Below, piece after piece: positions 33,606-44,752 of a stretch of 47,439 bases of DNA (position 1 is its first letter; each line of letters begins with the position of its first letter). Source of the DNA: Lichtheimia corymbifera B2541. Its lineage: Eukaryota; Mucoromycota; Mucoromycetes; Mucorales; Lichtheimiaceae. Below the pieces are notes generated by a model. It did no database searches, had not been told where the DNA came from, and worked only from the letters and a program-made list of their open reading frames with translations. The stretch covers positions 1 to 47,439 of the forward strand of contig JNEU01000823.1 in the NCBI GenBank assembly GCA_000697475.1, read 5' to 3'. A program made the translations under genes and the position numbers.

Positions 33606-36105
33606 TAGGAAGAAGAGATATAATGCGCAGCCAAATATCGGGAAGGCGAGTCGTGGTACAAAACTCAGAGTGTGGCGCGCTTATGCTTGTGCGTATGGCA
33701 TCCATGCAGGTTGGCTTTTAGATAGACACAGATCAACTGAATCTAACAAGGCATGTGAAAGAAGGAATCCATAAAGCTGTCCATTGTTGTCAACGAACAC
33801 GAGTATCGTTTCATTGTCCTTTTCACTCTTGCTTTGTTTTTGAGCGTGTACACATTTGATCCGAACCATGTCATCATGTGATTTTGGCGTCTCTACGCAG
33901 TATCATGCAACGAAAAAATATGACATGTATCATTGATGTATGGGGGGTTGACAGAGATCAGAAAGCAACAGTGACCTATGTATTTTCAAGGAAGCAAAAT
34001 GGTACACATCGATTCTCTTTATTGGCGGTGAGTGTTAAATAATGGCTCCCTTCCTTATCACAAAATGTAATGTCGCTATGGCACCATCATGCTATGCTCT
34101 CTACACAACCAGCTACACCTTTTGTCTCTGTTATTACATTTACATACATGTACGAAGTATCATCCATCTTCTGATGCAAGGTATCATAACGTCAAACTCT
34201 AATGTCCATAATTGATGGCTTACATTATACAAACAGGTTTGTGTTACCAGCATGGCAACCTTGTAAGAGGCGCTGTGTGAGGACAAGATACGATGTTTTT
34301 TTATCGATCCAGGTCAGTGCGGCCCACCATCGGAGAGAGTAGTACCGCTGGCAACACTTTAAGCTGCACCAAAGGCGACCTTATTCCAAATCATGCAAAC
34401 GAAGTTAATACATGTATTTTTTTATGCTTGATGGAATAAATGGCAGTATTACACCCAGCATATTGGATTGGCAAGAAGAGAGAGAGGGAAAACAAGAGTT
34501 ATATGGGCTTGAACCCGATGCTAGTAGTAGTAGGGAGCACAGTGTTCGTCATATTCTGATACTCTCTCTGCCGTATCCTATTTGGAAGTAAGAACAAATG
34601 TTACCCCTCCTCGTATATCCAAGATGCCGGATGCATCATCTCAGAATGAACGAAAAGGAAATAGAACACATTGCACCACAAGTCAAACATAACAAATGAG
34701 AAGTGACCACAACAGAATTCAATATAATGATCTGCAGCATGTTGTAACTGATAAAAGTGTAGCCGTGTGGTGGGAGTTTAACCCTATCCACGAAATCATT
34801 GTGTATCAAAAAAGTCTATTTCTTGCAACGACAAGCATCCCCTTTTCTGATGCTGTAATTCAATGGCAGTGGCAGCGGTGGATACAGGATGTCTGTGTGT
34901 TGGGACATTGCTAAAATGGCCAAGTTGGTCAATGTAGAGCGTGTTTCTGAAATTTATAAAAGCAGTGTTATATCATTGCTCCCCCGCTCAATGAAACCGT
35001 GAGATTTACATCCCCTATCATGAGCTGATAAAACGTGGATCTGAGGAGAAATCAGGGCCCTGAACATGGGTTTTCATGCGTGGGGGCATGTTCCATGACA
35101 TGATACATAGTCAATCTTGCATATGATCCAGGGGCTGGGGATAACCGAGAAACAGAAAAATGATGCATTCCGACCTTCCGGATACTTGTGTGCGTTTTTG
35201 CTAGAACCAGACCAATGTCATGTGGTATGTGTGTGTGTGTGTGTGTATGTTTTCCTCACTGCGCCTGCATAGTGTCGCTTTTGTGTGCGAAACTCCTTTA
35301 TCCCTGTGTGTGTGTTGTGCATCCCCACTCCCATGGGCCATAAAGTGTGGCTCTGTTCTTTGACGGTGTAACGCTCTTGCCATATCACACACTCAACAAC
35401 GGATATGCTTCCGGTATGGCCGACTATAACACAACGCTGCACACCCATACACAATCCATTCCATGTCTTCATTGCACCACTCTCTTCTAAACCTGCTGCT
35501 TTTGACAGATATGGATTGGTGGCTCTCTAGTGGTGTGTGGTGTGACAGAAACATAGCGGACATTGGGGGCAGGTTAGGGAATAGATGGTAACACCAAGTG
35601 AAGCTGGCTCTTGGGACAATACTATTGGAGATGTTTCAAATCGCAAGGTTCGACGAGGATGCGCTCAAGGATGAAAAGTAAGAGGGAACGGGGGAACCAT
35701 GTCAACTTTGCTTTTTTCCTTCTTCTCTTTTCTTTCCTTGGCCCCAGCTTGGGTTTATGTCCGACAAGTCATAACTGTGCTTTGCAGCAACAAAAAGAAG
35801 AAAGAAAAAGCCGTGTCATTGTTGTTGTTGTTGAACGATAATAGGTGTGTTGTGTGCTCCCCCCAGGCATTTGGCAGCAGCGCCCTCCAAAGGATCCGCA
35901 CTCTCCCCCGCTGCCCCTTTTTTCTGTTGCGTATATGATCACCAATCAAATTAGCTCTCTCTTTTTACTCTTCAACAGGAAAATCAATCCACAACCATCA
36001 ACAAGCGAATATTGCTGACATAACCATCGTCATTCAGCATCATACAACGATACGCAAACGCCGTGTGTGTATATATCTATAAACATATATGGTATCGACC
36101 CAACC
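33606..36105. other. Long gene-free region upstream of polymerase eta and the FAR1-type gene
   Basis: In 2.5 kb between two divergent genes I find no supported gene. A 62-codon minus-strand frame at 33681-33869 begins with ATG and looks mildly protein-like but matches nothing I know. A GT dinucleotide microsatellite sits at 35227-35250. Positions 35690-36080 are pyrimidine-rich in part and probably belong to the leader of the downstream gene. No convincing tRNA was found. Confidence 0.5.
35227..35250. repeat. GT dinucleotide microsatellite
   Basis: A run of about ten GT units lies in intergenic sequence. Confidence 0.9.
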
Positions 36106-37946
36106 ATGTCAAGCGAATCGAGTAGCCAAAAACCGCCACAACAACGTCAAGCTCAGACGAGTACGACAACAGAGAACCCGGTAGGTGTATACTGGGGGGT
36201 GGATGATAGGTGCGCGATTGGTGTATAAAAAGTGATAACGGGGTGGTGCTCCAACATGTGCTCCTTTGTGCTTATCCAAAACAATGTATGCGTTTGCGTG
36301 TATCTAGCTCGAGCCATTTTACGAACAGCTGCTCAAACTTTCCTTCTCAGACAGTGTAACCGCCATCGAGCATTGTCGTGATCTATGTGCACAATATGGT
36401 TTCACTGTCAAGCAAGAAGCTAGTGCGCACAGGGTATGAAATCATTATCCTATATATATATATATATATATATAATCTTGATTAACATGTGCTCTTTTAG
36501 AATATTTATGTTTTTTGTTCTCGTGAAGGTCAACCTGATTCACAACGAAAAAAATCCAATCCAAAACGAAAACGACCCTCCAAACGATGCGACTGCCGCT
36601 GGCGAGTGGTCCTTCATCAACAAAACGGCAATTGGGAATTTCGAAAGTCACTTAATCCAGAAGCTGCTTTTCATAACCATGAATTATTGCGTCCTGAAGA
36701 AGTAGATCGGAGCTGGCCACAAGATGTCATTGATATGATTTACGAGCTTGCACGTACCCAATTGCCAACTGCAGATATCCGAGCCAAAGTACAAGCTGAA
36801 TTCCCTGACATTAGCTGGAACGAACGTCGATTTTATAACCGTCTTTCTGAGGAACGACAAAAGATTAGGCTGCGTGAGACAACGGCACGCACGCGTAAAC
36901 TATCGTCGCTGTGGGCTCGCATTTGCTCAGCTGCCGCTGGTAGTGAGGAACTTACAAATTACGTTGAAGCCGAGTTGTACAAATTATCATTGGCAACATG
37001 TCAATTGGGTCGATTAGATCCACAATCCCTGCATGATCCCGTCATAGAAAATGAAGAGGTAAATGATTGACAACAATTATGCAAAACGCAGGCTATTCAT
37101 AGGGCATCATAATAGACTACCACATCATCCTCATCAGCATCCTCATCAGCACAACAACAGCAACGACAGCAATCTCAATCAGCAACTACTACCACAACAA
37201 CAGCAACAACAACTTCATCTGGCAACAACAGCAACAATAAATTACCCGAGGCACCTAAAGGATTTACATCCGTGGTGATTCCCAAATCCACGTATTTCAT
37301 CAAAACGCACAATCAACGTGATCGGGCATCCAAACGTCAACGTATAGCAGCGGTATCCACGCCCAATACGCAAACGGCATCTACGACCACAGCAGCACCA
37401 GCAGCAGCGGGCGGCTCGTCTCATCTTGCACCTCATCCACAACAACAACAGCAGCACCAGCAGCAGCAACATCAGACAGCCACCGCCCCCTTTGTTTACC
37501 AATATGGTGGGATGACTTTACCGACAACCACCGCTATGCCCAACTATGAATTCCAATATCAATCTTATCCAGCAGTGGCAGCAGCAGCAATGCAACATCA
37601 TGTGTCAGGTCTTTTCGATAACAGGACAGCACCTGCGCCACCCTCCACAACTCCAACAACAGGAGAAACAGGTGCTGAACAACAACAGCAGCAACAGCAA
37701 CATTCGGCGGCGGCAGCAGCAGCAGCAGTTGCAGCGGCTGATAATATGCGACGAGGTAGTCATCATGATTTATACCAGCAACATCCCATGTATCCACATC
37801 AACAACACCACCACAGGCTCATTTTACCAGCACGAACTCCTTCCAATACGACCAATGAATTACTCTTGCATCATCATCGACATCCTGAACATCCCCCAGA
37901 AACACCTATGCCCGGTCAACCTCCACCGCCTCCTCCTCCGCAATGA
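36106..37946 (+). CDS. FAR1-type zinc-finger DNA-binding protein
   Basis: Encodes 529 residues in four exons: 36106-36180, 36308-36433, 36501-37058 and 37116-37946. The N-terminal half matches the FAR1/WRKY-GCM1 zinc fold: CRDLCAQYGFTVKQE, VFCSREGQ, RCDCRWRVVLHQQNGNWEF and a closing AAFHNHELL, giving the C-C-H-H ligand set. A helical region follows (WPQDVIDMIYELARTQLP, WNERRFYNRLSEERQKIRL), then a very long Gln/Ala/His/Pro-rich tail. FAR1 domains come from Mutator-like transposases and often serve as transcription factors; no transposase domain is present here. The target is unknown. An out-of-frame ATG at 36089 overlaps the true start. A TA dinucleotide run (36451-36474) lies in intron 2. 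Confidence 0.82.
36451..36474. repeat. TA dinucleotide microsatellite
   Basis: About twelve TA units lie inside the second intron of the FAR1-type gene. Confidence 0.9.
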
Positions 37947-38339
37947 TATCAAATCAAATAAAAAAAGGAACATGCTTGTTTGCTTGCTTTTCCATAAACT
38001 ATATGCTCCAACTACAGTAGTGTGTGTGTGTGTGAATTGACTAAGCCTCAAACCAACATTCTCTTTATGCAGATGCCTCATTGTGTGGGTGGCATCACAT
38101 GGGCCATTCATTGTCTCAGAGTGGGGAAAAAAAAAAAAGACGATTCTTTAATATATATACAGAATATTTTGACCAAAGGCCAAAAGAAGGTAAAACGAGA
38201 GCGAGTGTGTGGGGGGGGTGTGAGTGGTGGGTGGGCATTTGGTGTATGCGTAATGTGTTGTAAAGAAAAAAATGTACGTCGTTGTTATGGTTAATTGGAT
38301 GTCGATATGCGTATGTGATGTGTCGTAGAGATGATGCTG
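37947..38339. other. Convergent intergenic region
   Basis: A 393-bp gap lies between the stops of the FAR1-type and FHA genes. It holds short GT and G runs (38020-38036, 38208-38220) and an A run at 38127. No gene is seen; it probably contains both 3' ends. Confidence 0.5.
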
Positions 38340-39819
38340 TTACGCATTCGTTTTGTTGGTTAAAGCAGCCATTGGGGTCTTTGCCTTTTTAGCCTCTCTC
38401 TTTTCTTGCTCATAAGCTTTGGATGGAGGTGGCACGTAGGAATGACGGTTACGACCAAGCTTGGGTGGGATCTTCCAAAAGTACTGCTTATCCTGAAGTG
38501 TGCATTTACGTGCACTACGACCCACATGCGTGTACTCGGCTCGTCGCCATTCGACAGGATCGGCTTCACTGTTGTAGTAGTATAGATTTTCTTTGGGTGA
38601 TCCATCCGCTGTTTTGCCCTTGCGTACAATTTCACCAAAGAATGGCTTCTCCTTCAACACCTTTTGTATACGCTCCTTCCACATTTCACGAGGCTGTGAT
38701 CGATACATGGGATGTGTACTCATAATACGCGAGCAAATGTCACTGATAGGCATCGAGGATTTACGCGAGAAAACTATAGATAGATGGATATATATCAGTA
38801 ACTGCCCCAATTCAGATATAAACAATGACTACTTACCCAATGCATCAATAATGATCTCGGCAAAGTCAATGCCATCATTCTCATTGGTCTCCTCATTCTC
38901 CTTGTTTTCCTCAATCTCCACTTGTCCAACCTTGCGCTTCTCATTCAATTGTGGCTTCTCTTCTTCTTGTTGCTGTTCTTCATCTTCCTTTTTCATATCG
39001 ACATCCACAGATGATGATGGTAGTTGTGGTGGAGGAGTTGTATTGACGATATCCACATCCTTTTGTTCACATGCAGCAACGTCCTCTGTTGATTCAATGT
39101 TGTCGTGCTTGTTGATCAATGACACAGGCTCTTCCTCCTTCACATCGTCATCAATGACGGGCTTTTGTTCCACGACGCGTACTTTTTCATCAGATGGTGG
39201 TGGTGACAAGGGACGATGCTGATGGTGCAATTCCTTGTTGTTGCTGTTGTTGTCTGGGAAAAGCATACCCAAGTCAGGATACATGAAGGTGATTTTGGAG
39301 CCGAGAATGTTGATATTGGCCCCATCTTCAAGTTCGATGCGTTCATGCTGACGATAAATGACATTGTCGACCATGGCACCATTCAAGCCAACAACCACAA
39401 ACTCATAGCGATTGATGTCAGATTTGAATTCGATACGGGCATGGATACGACTGATTTGGCGGTTACGCTTGCCGATCTTGATGGTTGCGTCGCTGCCTCG
39501 TCCAATCGTAATAGGTTCAGTACCACCCAACAAAATAATGGGCTGTTTAGTGGGTCGTTGCTGAAAGACCACATCCACACGCTGTTGCTCCTCGTCATAG
39601 TTCTCTTCATCATTTGGGTTCAGTCGAGAGGTGTCAACCAAGTCATCCGAGCTGAAATGCTGCTGCTTTTCGACAGGTGAGTCAGGGGCCATGTAGCACT
39701 GATTGACTTGTTGAAATGGTGCGCGTGTAGGTGATGACCAAGGAGATGCTGAAGGATTCATTGGATGTTAGTTTTTATCCTATTACAAGAATAAAAGAAG
39801 GCTCACCTTGGTTTTGCAT
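38340..39819 (-). CDS. FHA-domain protein with C-terminal winged-helix-like region
   Basis: Encodes 452 residues in three exons: 39807-39819, 38837-39748 and 38340-38773. The FHA domain is clear: PITIGRGSDATIKIG, QISRIHARIEF and GLNGAMVDN, the phosphothreonine-binding fold with its conserved Gly-Arg, Ser-x-x-His and Asn. An acidic, Glu-rich linker follows. The C-terminus (DFAEIIIDALVFSRKSSMPI, DICSRIMSTHPMYR, MWKERIQKVLKEKPFFGEI, YWK-like FWKIPPKLG) resembles a winged-helix DNA-binding region of forkhead-like fungal FHA factors, by my reading. It is probably a nuclear regulator. The N-terminus can arise in two ways: a spliced 13-nt exon (MQNQ) or an ATG inside the intron at 39759-39761 (MNPS). 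Confidence 0.8.
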
Positions 39820-41782
39820 ATTGTTCACTGTGATGGATACACAAAGGAAAAGAAAAGAAAAAAAAGGGTGAAAAATCAAACTTTGCTATCGACGCGTCTA
39901 CCCTGTTTACTTGCACCCAATCAAATCACTTTTTCCTGCCGGCGACTCAATCACGCTCGACTTTTTTTTTTCTCCTCATCTTTTTTTTTCCAGTCTCCCT
40001 AAAAAACGCGCGTGACCCCTCTACTACGCGCGTCGTATCAGCTATTTTTCTCCACACAAATGACAATAAATGCTTTAATTCTGTTCCTTTATAATGCCAC
40101 TCGATATATTACACTACCACTACTACTGCCATGATGGATGAGTAAGCCTATCATCCCTCGAAAGTAGGTGATGAAGTGAGACCCATATACTGCTTTCTCT
40201 TTCCAACACGGCATTTCTCATTGTTAGACTGGCTGTAATTGATCGTATATCCTTGCCAATCTGCAAGCAAGATACATAGCTTGTCCGCATAGATCACGCA
40301 TTGCTGGTCTGGGTCTTTTGCCTGGATTTGAGTCTAGTGATAGAGCTTCCTATCCATACTGTTACCTGCATAATAGAGACCACCTATTCGAGTGATAGAA
40401 GCACTCTTTTAATTCGAATGTAATATATATCCTGGGGTTGAATGGTTGACCGAGTGCGGAACCTATGAGGGAGCGAGGCTTGTTGTCGCTGATTAGAAAT
40501 GGGCTGTGTACGCCCCCGTTATTGTTTTTGGGTTATTGTAACAAGACTAATGATGATAGTCTTGGACTTCTAGAACCTGATGTGTGGATGACAGATGAAG
40601 GAGAAAAGAAGAAGGGGTAATGATCCTGGGAATGGAAAGATCCCTCGTCGTCGATATGGACATGCCAAATTTAGACATTGATATATGTCATCCAAGAGAT
40701 CTCAAATACGACTTGTTGATGCTGCAACCCAAGCTCATTAAACAAGGTTAAGCGCCGTTGTTATATTATACCAGCGATCTCCGTAGTAATATCCAATATT
40801 TTGGGTACCCGAAGAAAAGAGAGAGAACTCTCATCGTTTGTTATGTACTATGTAGGCACGCCACTTGATCATGCTAACATTGTCTGTCAAGGGCCTATCT
40901 CCCAAGCTAGCAGTGATAATAATAGTGATGGTGTAAGCGTATTTTCTCATTGTAGATGTTGTGATACGAATGGCTTCCTTGTCCAGATCCTCGGGAGGAA
41001 TGGACTCAAGCCAGCAGGTTCCCATGGTTAATGAAAAGAGCGACATTTTCATGCAATGGGACACCGACAATAATTAAGGCGAATAGTATGTGAAGAAGAA
41101 TAAAAAGGGGGTTACGCACTATCGCACGTGGCGACTAGTAGTATTACACTTTTGTATAAGGTGATCTTAAAGATAGGACTCTTGAGTGACATTGGAAGAA
41201 AAAAAAGTGTGTACCCTCTTTTGTCGATAACATTTGCCATGACACAGAATGTGAGCATTTGTTGAAGATTGAGTGAATGAATAGAGTTTTCCCAGAAGGA
41301 ATTTGTAGACTAAAGATGGCAAGGTTGCACATCAAGTAATTGCTTCTGGGAGAAGATAACAATTTTCACGTGCTCCGTCTGAACTGCGAAAAGAGAGACG
41401 TGTTTGTATGATGCTGCATGTTTCGGATAACGTTTGTTGTCCTTGTCGGAAGGGGAAATCAGTATAGGATGATAAGGGTGTCTGTGCACAGCGAGACATA
41501 GGGCAAGGGGGAGTGTTACTAGTTGATTTGAAAGAGACAAAGGATGAAACTGTGATTATTGTTTTGATCCAACAACAACATTTACACCAATCCAATGGTG
41601 CTGTGGGGGATGGACCGTGTAACATGTATATTCGAGTGAGCGCGTGAAAATGAAACGGAATGCCGGTGTTTGAATAAGGTGCACCCACACACACACCCAC
41701 TCACACACACACACACACACCGTTTCCTTTTCACTCTTTCCCTTCTCACCCTACTTTTTGTTCCCTTAACTTTATATTCCAA
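39820..41782. other. Long upstream region of FHA and bHLH genes
   Basis: A 1.96-kb divergent region with no supported gene. A minus-strand frame around 40900-41070 (containing SIPPEDLDKEAIRI) is mildly protein-like but lacks family signal. Two CACGTG E-boxes occur, at 41125-41130 and 41367-41372. A CA-rich microsatellite (41685-41720) and a CT-rich leader precede the bHLH start. Positions 39960-39990 are T/C-rich. Confidence 0.5.
41685..41720. repeat. CA dinucleotide microsatellite
   Basis: An interrupted run of CA units lies about 65 bp before the bHLH start codon, probably in its leader. Confidence 0.9.
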
Positions 41783-43354
41783 ATGGCCTACTCACAACAT
41801 CACGACCCACATGCAACACCAGCACCGGTCCATTCAACACCGGCTCCTCCACAACCAAGCCAAGATTGGTTATACTCAGGTCATGGCTTCCAGTCGAATT
41901 ATGGCCATAGTTCTGCTGCTCCACTCCAGGAACCTGTCCCTTTCGAGGGTAAGCTTTGCTTGGCATTGAAAATGGAGTGAACTTGATCATTAAACACACC
42001 ATTGTCTCTTTCAGACTTTCAATTCAGCTTTGGGCTAGATCCCAGCTTTGCTATTCCAGTGCCTCTCGATATACCACCGGCACCTGTAACCGAAGATAAC
42101 TCGGGCATGTTGTTTGACGACTCGTTATTCCAAAGCATGGCACCTCCACCACCTCCAACTACTTCCAACAATGGCAACACAAGTCTATTGAACGAGGATG
42201 ATCAACGTATCTTTACGAGCTTCTTGGACAACTTTTGTATGGACCAAGATGTGGAACCATTGCCGAATCATATGCCTTCCTTGTACGATTTACCGCCATC
42301 CACCACCACCAACGCATCCTATCCACCACAAGAACATGATGATGTTGAAGAAGAAGAACGACGGCGAAACTCGATTCTGAGATCATTGGATGAACAAAAA
42401 CGTATGCGCCATCGTATACTTGCAGATGCTGCTGTGGCTGCTCATCATCATCAGTCAAATACCCCCATTCCTTCATCATCTTCATCATCTTCATATCATC
42501 ATCATCAACATCAACAACATCATCATCACCATGCATCAACAATGGAGTCCTCTTGGCCATCAGCATCATCAGCAACAGGAGGTGGAGGTGGAGCGATCTT
42601 TTTGAAAAAGAGTGACAGCATTGCTACGCCTTATGTGATTCCCTCCAAGCGAAGTGATAAGAAAAAAGCATCGTCCCCGTCACCATCACCCTATGATGAT
42701 CATCAATCCACACGTCCCACCCCTGCACGACGTAACAAACCACACAAGGAGCTCTTGACAGAGGCCGAGAAACGAGCTAACCATATTGCATCTGAGCAAA
42801 AGCGGAGGACAACGATTCGAACCGGATTCAAGGATCTGACCGAGATTGTCCCAACACTCAAGAATATCAACAACAGCAAGAGCACCGTTCTTTTCAAGGC
42901 TGTGGATTATATTCGGTACCTCGAGAAACGCACCAAGCATTTACATGACAAGGTCCAAACGCTTGAACTACGGATGCAAGTAGAAGGTCGATCCATGATG
43001 GTGCATCCCACGGATGGTGGTGGCGGTGGTGCTACTTCTACTACTACTGCTGGTGGTGGATATGAAGATAAATCGGCTATGGTTCGTCAAAACGAACGAG
43101 GGGAAGGAGGAGCTATTACCAATGACAAAGGTGACGTTGGCAACAATCATCACAATAGCAATGGTGGCAACAACAACAACAATAACAGTACTGAGCAAGC
43201 GCTAAGACAACACAGCATGCAACAAAAACACCTTATGCAGCTGCAGGAGGAACTTCAAAAAAAGCTTTTGGCACATCATCGAGGATTTACCCGACCCGTA
43301 CAGGAAGAGATGGATGTTGATGAAGAACCACTCAAAGCTACTGTCTCAGCATAA
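41783..43354 (+). CDS. bHLH transcription factor
   Basis: Encodes 501 residues in two exons: 41783-41948 and 42015-43354. The bHLH domain lies past the middle: ELLTEAEKRANHIASEQKRR, then GFKDLTEIVPTLKN, a loop NINNSKS, and helix 2 TVLFKAVDYIRYLEKR running into a leucine-rich heptad (HLHDKVQTLELRM). The basic region has the His-x3-Glu-x3-Arg pattern that reads CACGTG-type E-boxes. The N-terminal half has acidic and proline patches, a poly-Ser/His stretch and other low-complexity segments; the C-terminus has Asn and Gln runs plus a second coiled-coil-like part. It is a nuclear regulator of unknown targets. Its own upstream region carries two CACGTG sites. Confidence 0.9.
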
Positions 43355-43671
43355 ATACCCCCCACAATCTCTTGTTGTTGTTCTTTTTTTTTTGCGTCTT
43401 ATATCCTCATCTGCAACCCTTATCTCCCTCCCTCCCCCCACCTTTTTTTTCTCCTTCATCTCTTAATCATCTATACGCACACAGACACACAATTTCTTCT
43501 CTCTCTTTTTTTTTCTATATGATTTTCTATTTGTATTATGTACATTCTTCGGGTACGTTGGTGGATTGGAATGTTGTAAAAGGATCTGATGATCACTACT
43601 CTCCTATATATAAATCATTCATTGCTTGAAAGAAATGCAACGTAATCTCTTTTCTTCTCTCTCTCATAATC
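43355..43671. other. Intergenic, pyrimidine-rich
   Basis: The 317-bp gap between the bHLH stop and the small secreted-protein gene is very CT-rich from 43380 to 43515 and has a tatatataaa element at 43604-43613, about 60 bp before the next ATG. This is a likely TATA box or leader of that gene. Confidence 0.45.
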
Positions 43672-44040
43672 ATGTTTGGATCTGTAAAGACATTTACATT
43701 GATGGCGGTGATGATGGTGTGTGCAGTGAATGCAGGTGTCAGTCCAGTGGAAAAGTGTACGCAAACAAAACACCTCAGCGCTGCTCAAGGCTTGTGTCAG
43801 TCTCATGGCGTAAACGATAAGAGCATGGCATGTGTGTGTACCGAAGCGATGCCTATTTGTGTCCAATCTGATCTCGATCAAACCAAGAAACCCGAAAATT
43901 GTAGTCCTGCTCTTCATGAAGCTTGCGTCGGCTCTTGTGCATCGGGTGTCTTGGCTGTGAAATGTGCCGGTACCTCAGCATCCACTTGTATGAGCATTGA
44001 TCCTGCTGTCAAACAAAAGCTCGCTCAACTTGACTTTTAA
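43672..44040 (+). CDS. Small secreted cysteine-rich protein
   Basis: Encodes 122 residues in one exon. The first 21 residues form a signal peptide (FGSVKTFTLMAVMMVCAVNA, cleavage likely before GVSP). The mature part has ten cysteines at 29, 42, 54, 56, 63, 77, 85, 89, 98 and 106, an even number as expected for disulfides. The piece with Asp49 followed by C54-x-C56 recalls the centre of the CFEM module, but the other spacings do not fit well, so I leave it unassigned. No GPI signal or membrane segment is seen. A role as a surface or effector-like protein is possible only by analogy. A TATA-like element lies about 60 bp upstream. Confidence 0.75.
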   Translation: MFGSVKTFTLMAVMMVCAVNAGVSPVEKCTQTKHLSAAQGLCQSHGVNDKSMACVCTEAMPICVQSDLDQTKKPENCSPALHEACVGSCASGVLAVKCAGTSASTCMSIDPAVKQKLAQLDF

Positions 44041-44072
44041 GTAATATATTTAACAACCGTCTGTCTCTTTAT

Positions 44073-44390
44073 TTATTCTTGCTCATTGTCAGCTACACGA
44101 GCGTACTTTTTCAATAAAGCAGAGCGTCTATCGTTCCAATCTTCCTGAGACTGGTTGGTATCTGAAGAGGGTGAAGGTGATGGTGGTGGTCGGTTCCATA
44201 AGTAATAGGTCGGCGTCCTTTGAAGATAACGGGCTCGTAAAGGCTGACGTTGCTCATCTTGATCGTCATGGGAAGCATCCGTCGTGTGGCGATGACGACG
44301 GCAGCAATAGCAGCAGCAGTAGATTGTCAACAAGCCAAGTAGTAACAAGACGACAGCACCACTTGCAGCGGCAATGGCCGTGGAAACCAT
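44073..44390 (-). CDS. Small single-pass membrane protein with Cys cluster
   Basis: Encodes 105 residues in one exon. One N-terminal membrane helix (TAIAAASGAVVLLLLGLLTI) is followed at once by a cysteine-rich juxtamembrane piece (YCCCYCCRRHRH), a usual palmitoylation context, and then a polar tail with TYYLWNRPPPSPSPSS. The topology would be N-terminus out, tail in the cytosol, by the positive-inside rule. The family is not recognised. It converges on the secreted-protein gene (stop to stop 32 bp) and diverges from the AP180 gene. Confidence 0.6.
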   Translation of the reverse strand: MVSTAIAAASGAVVLLLLGLLTIYCCCYCCRRHRHTTDASHDDQDEQRQPLRARYLQRTPTYYLWNRPPPSPSPSSDTNQSQEDWNDRRSALLKKYARVADNEQE

Positions 44391-44752
44391 GTATAAACGT
44401 TCAAGTTATAAAAAAGAGAAAGGATCAAGTGCAAAAGGAAGTAGAAAAATGATACAAAAGAAAAAAAGGAACCAGCGGAAGGGCACCTGAACAATGTTGT
44501 GCATGTAAAAAAAGAGAGGGTGTGGGTGATGTGGGTGATATGCGTGTGATGTGTGTGTGTGTGTTTTGCATGACAACAAAAATCCAATTCATGTCAAGCG
44601 CGTGCTCGCTTTACTTTTTCTCTTTCCTTTCAACCCCAATAACTACTACTACTAATACACTTTTACTGCCATTCTTTTAACACTATCTCTTCTCTTTCTC
44701 TCTTTCCTTTCAACATCCTAACCCCCCATCCACTACCACCACACACCACACC
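44391..44752. promoter_or_regulatory. Divergent leader region of membrane-protein and AP180 genes
   Basis: A 362-bp gap. The phrase ctctttcctttcaac occurs twice (about 44619 and 44699) in the CT-rich leader of the AP180 gene. A GT/TGGGTGA-rich stretch (44517-44565) lies on the other side. No gene is seen. Confidence 0.45.

Noticed and set aside
34497..34560. Possible tRNA on the minus strand (GGTTCAAGCCC resembles a B box)
   Set aside because: No matching acceptor stem or convincing A box is found upstream.
35201..35472. Small minus-strand frames near the GT microsatellite
   Set aside because: Low-complexity TH repeats caused by the microsatellite; no family signal.
37534..38111. Open frames on both strands over the glutamine-rich tail of the FAR1-type gene
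   Set aside because: CAA/CAG/CAC repeats keep all frames open; only the frame joined to the zinc finger is supported.
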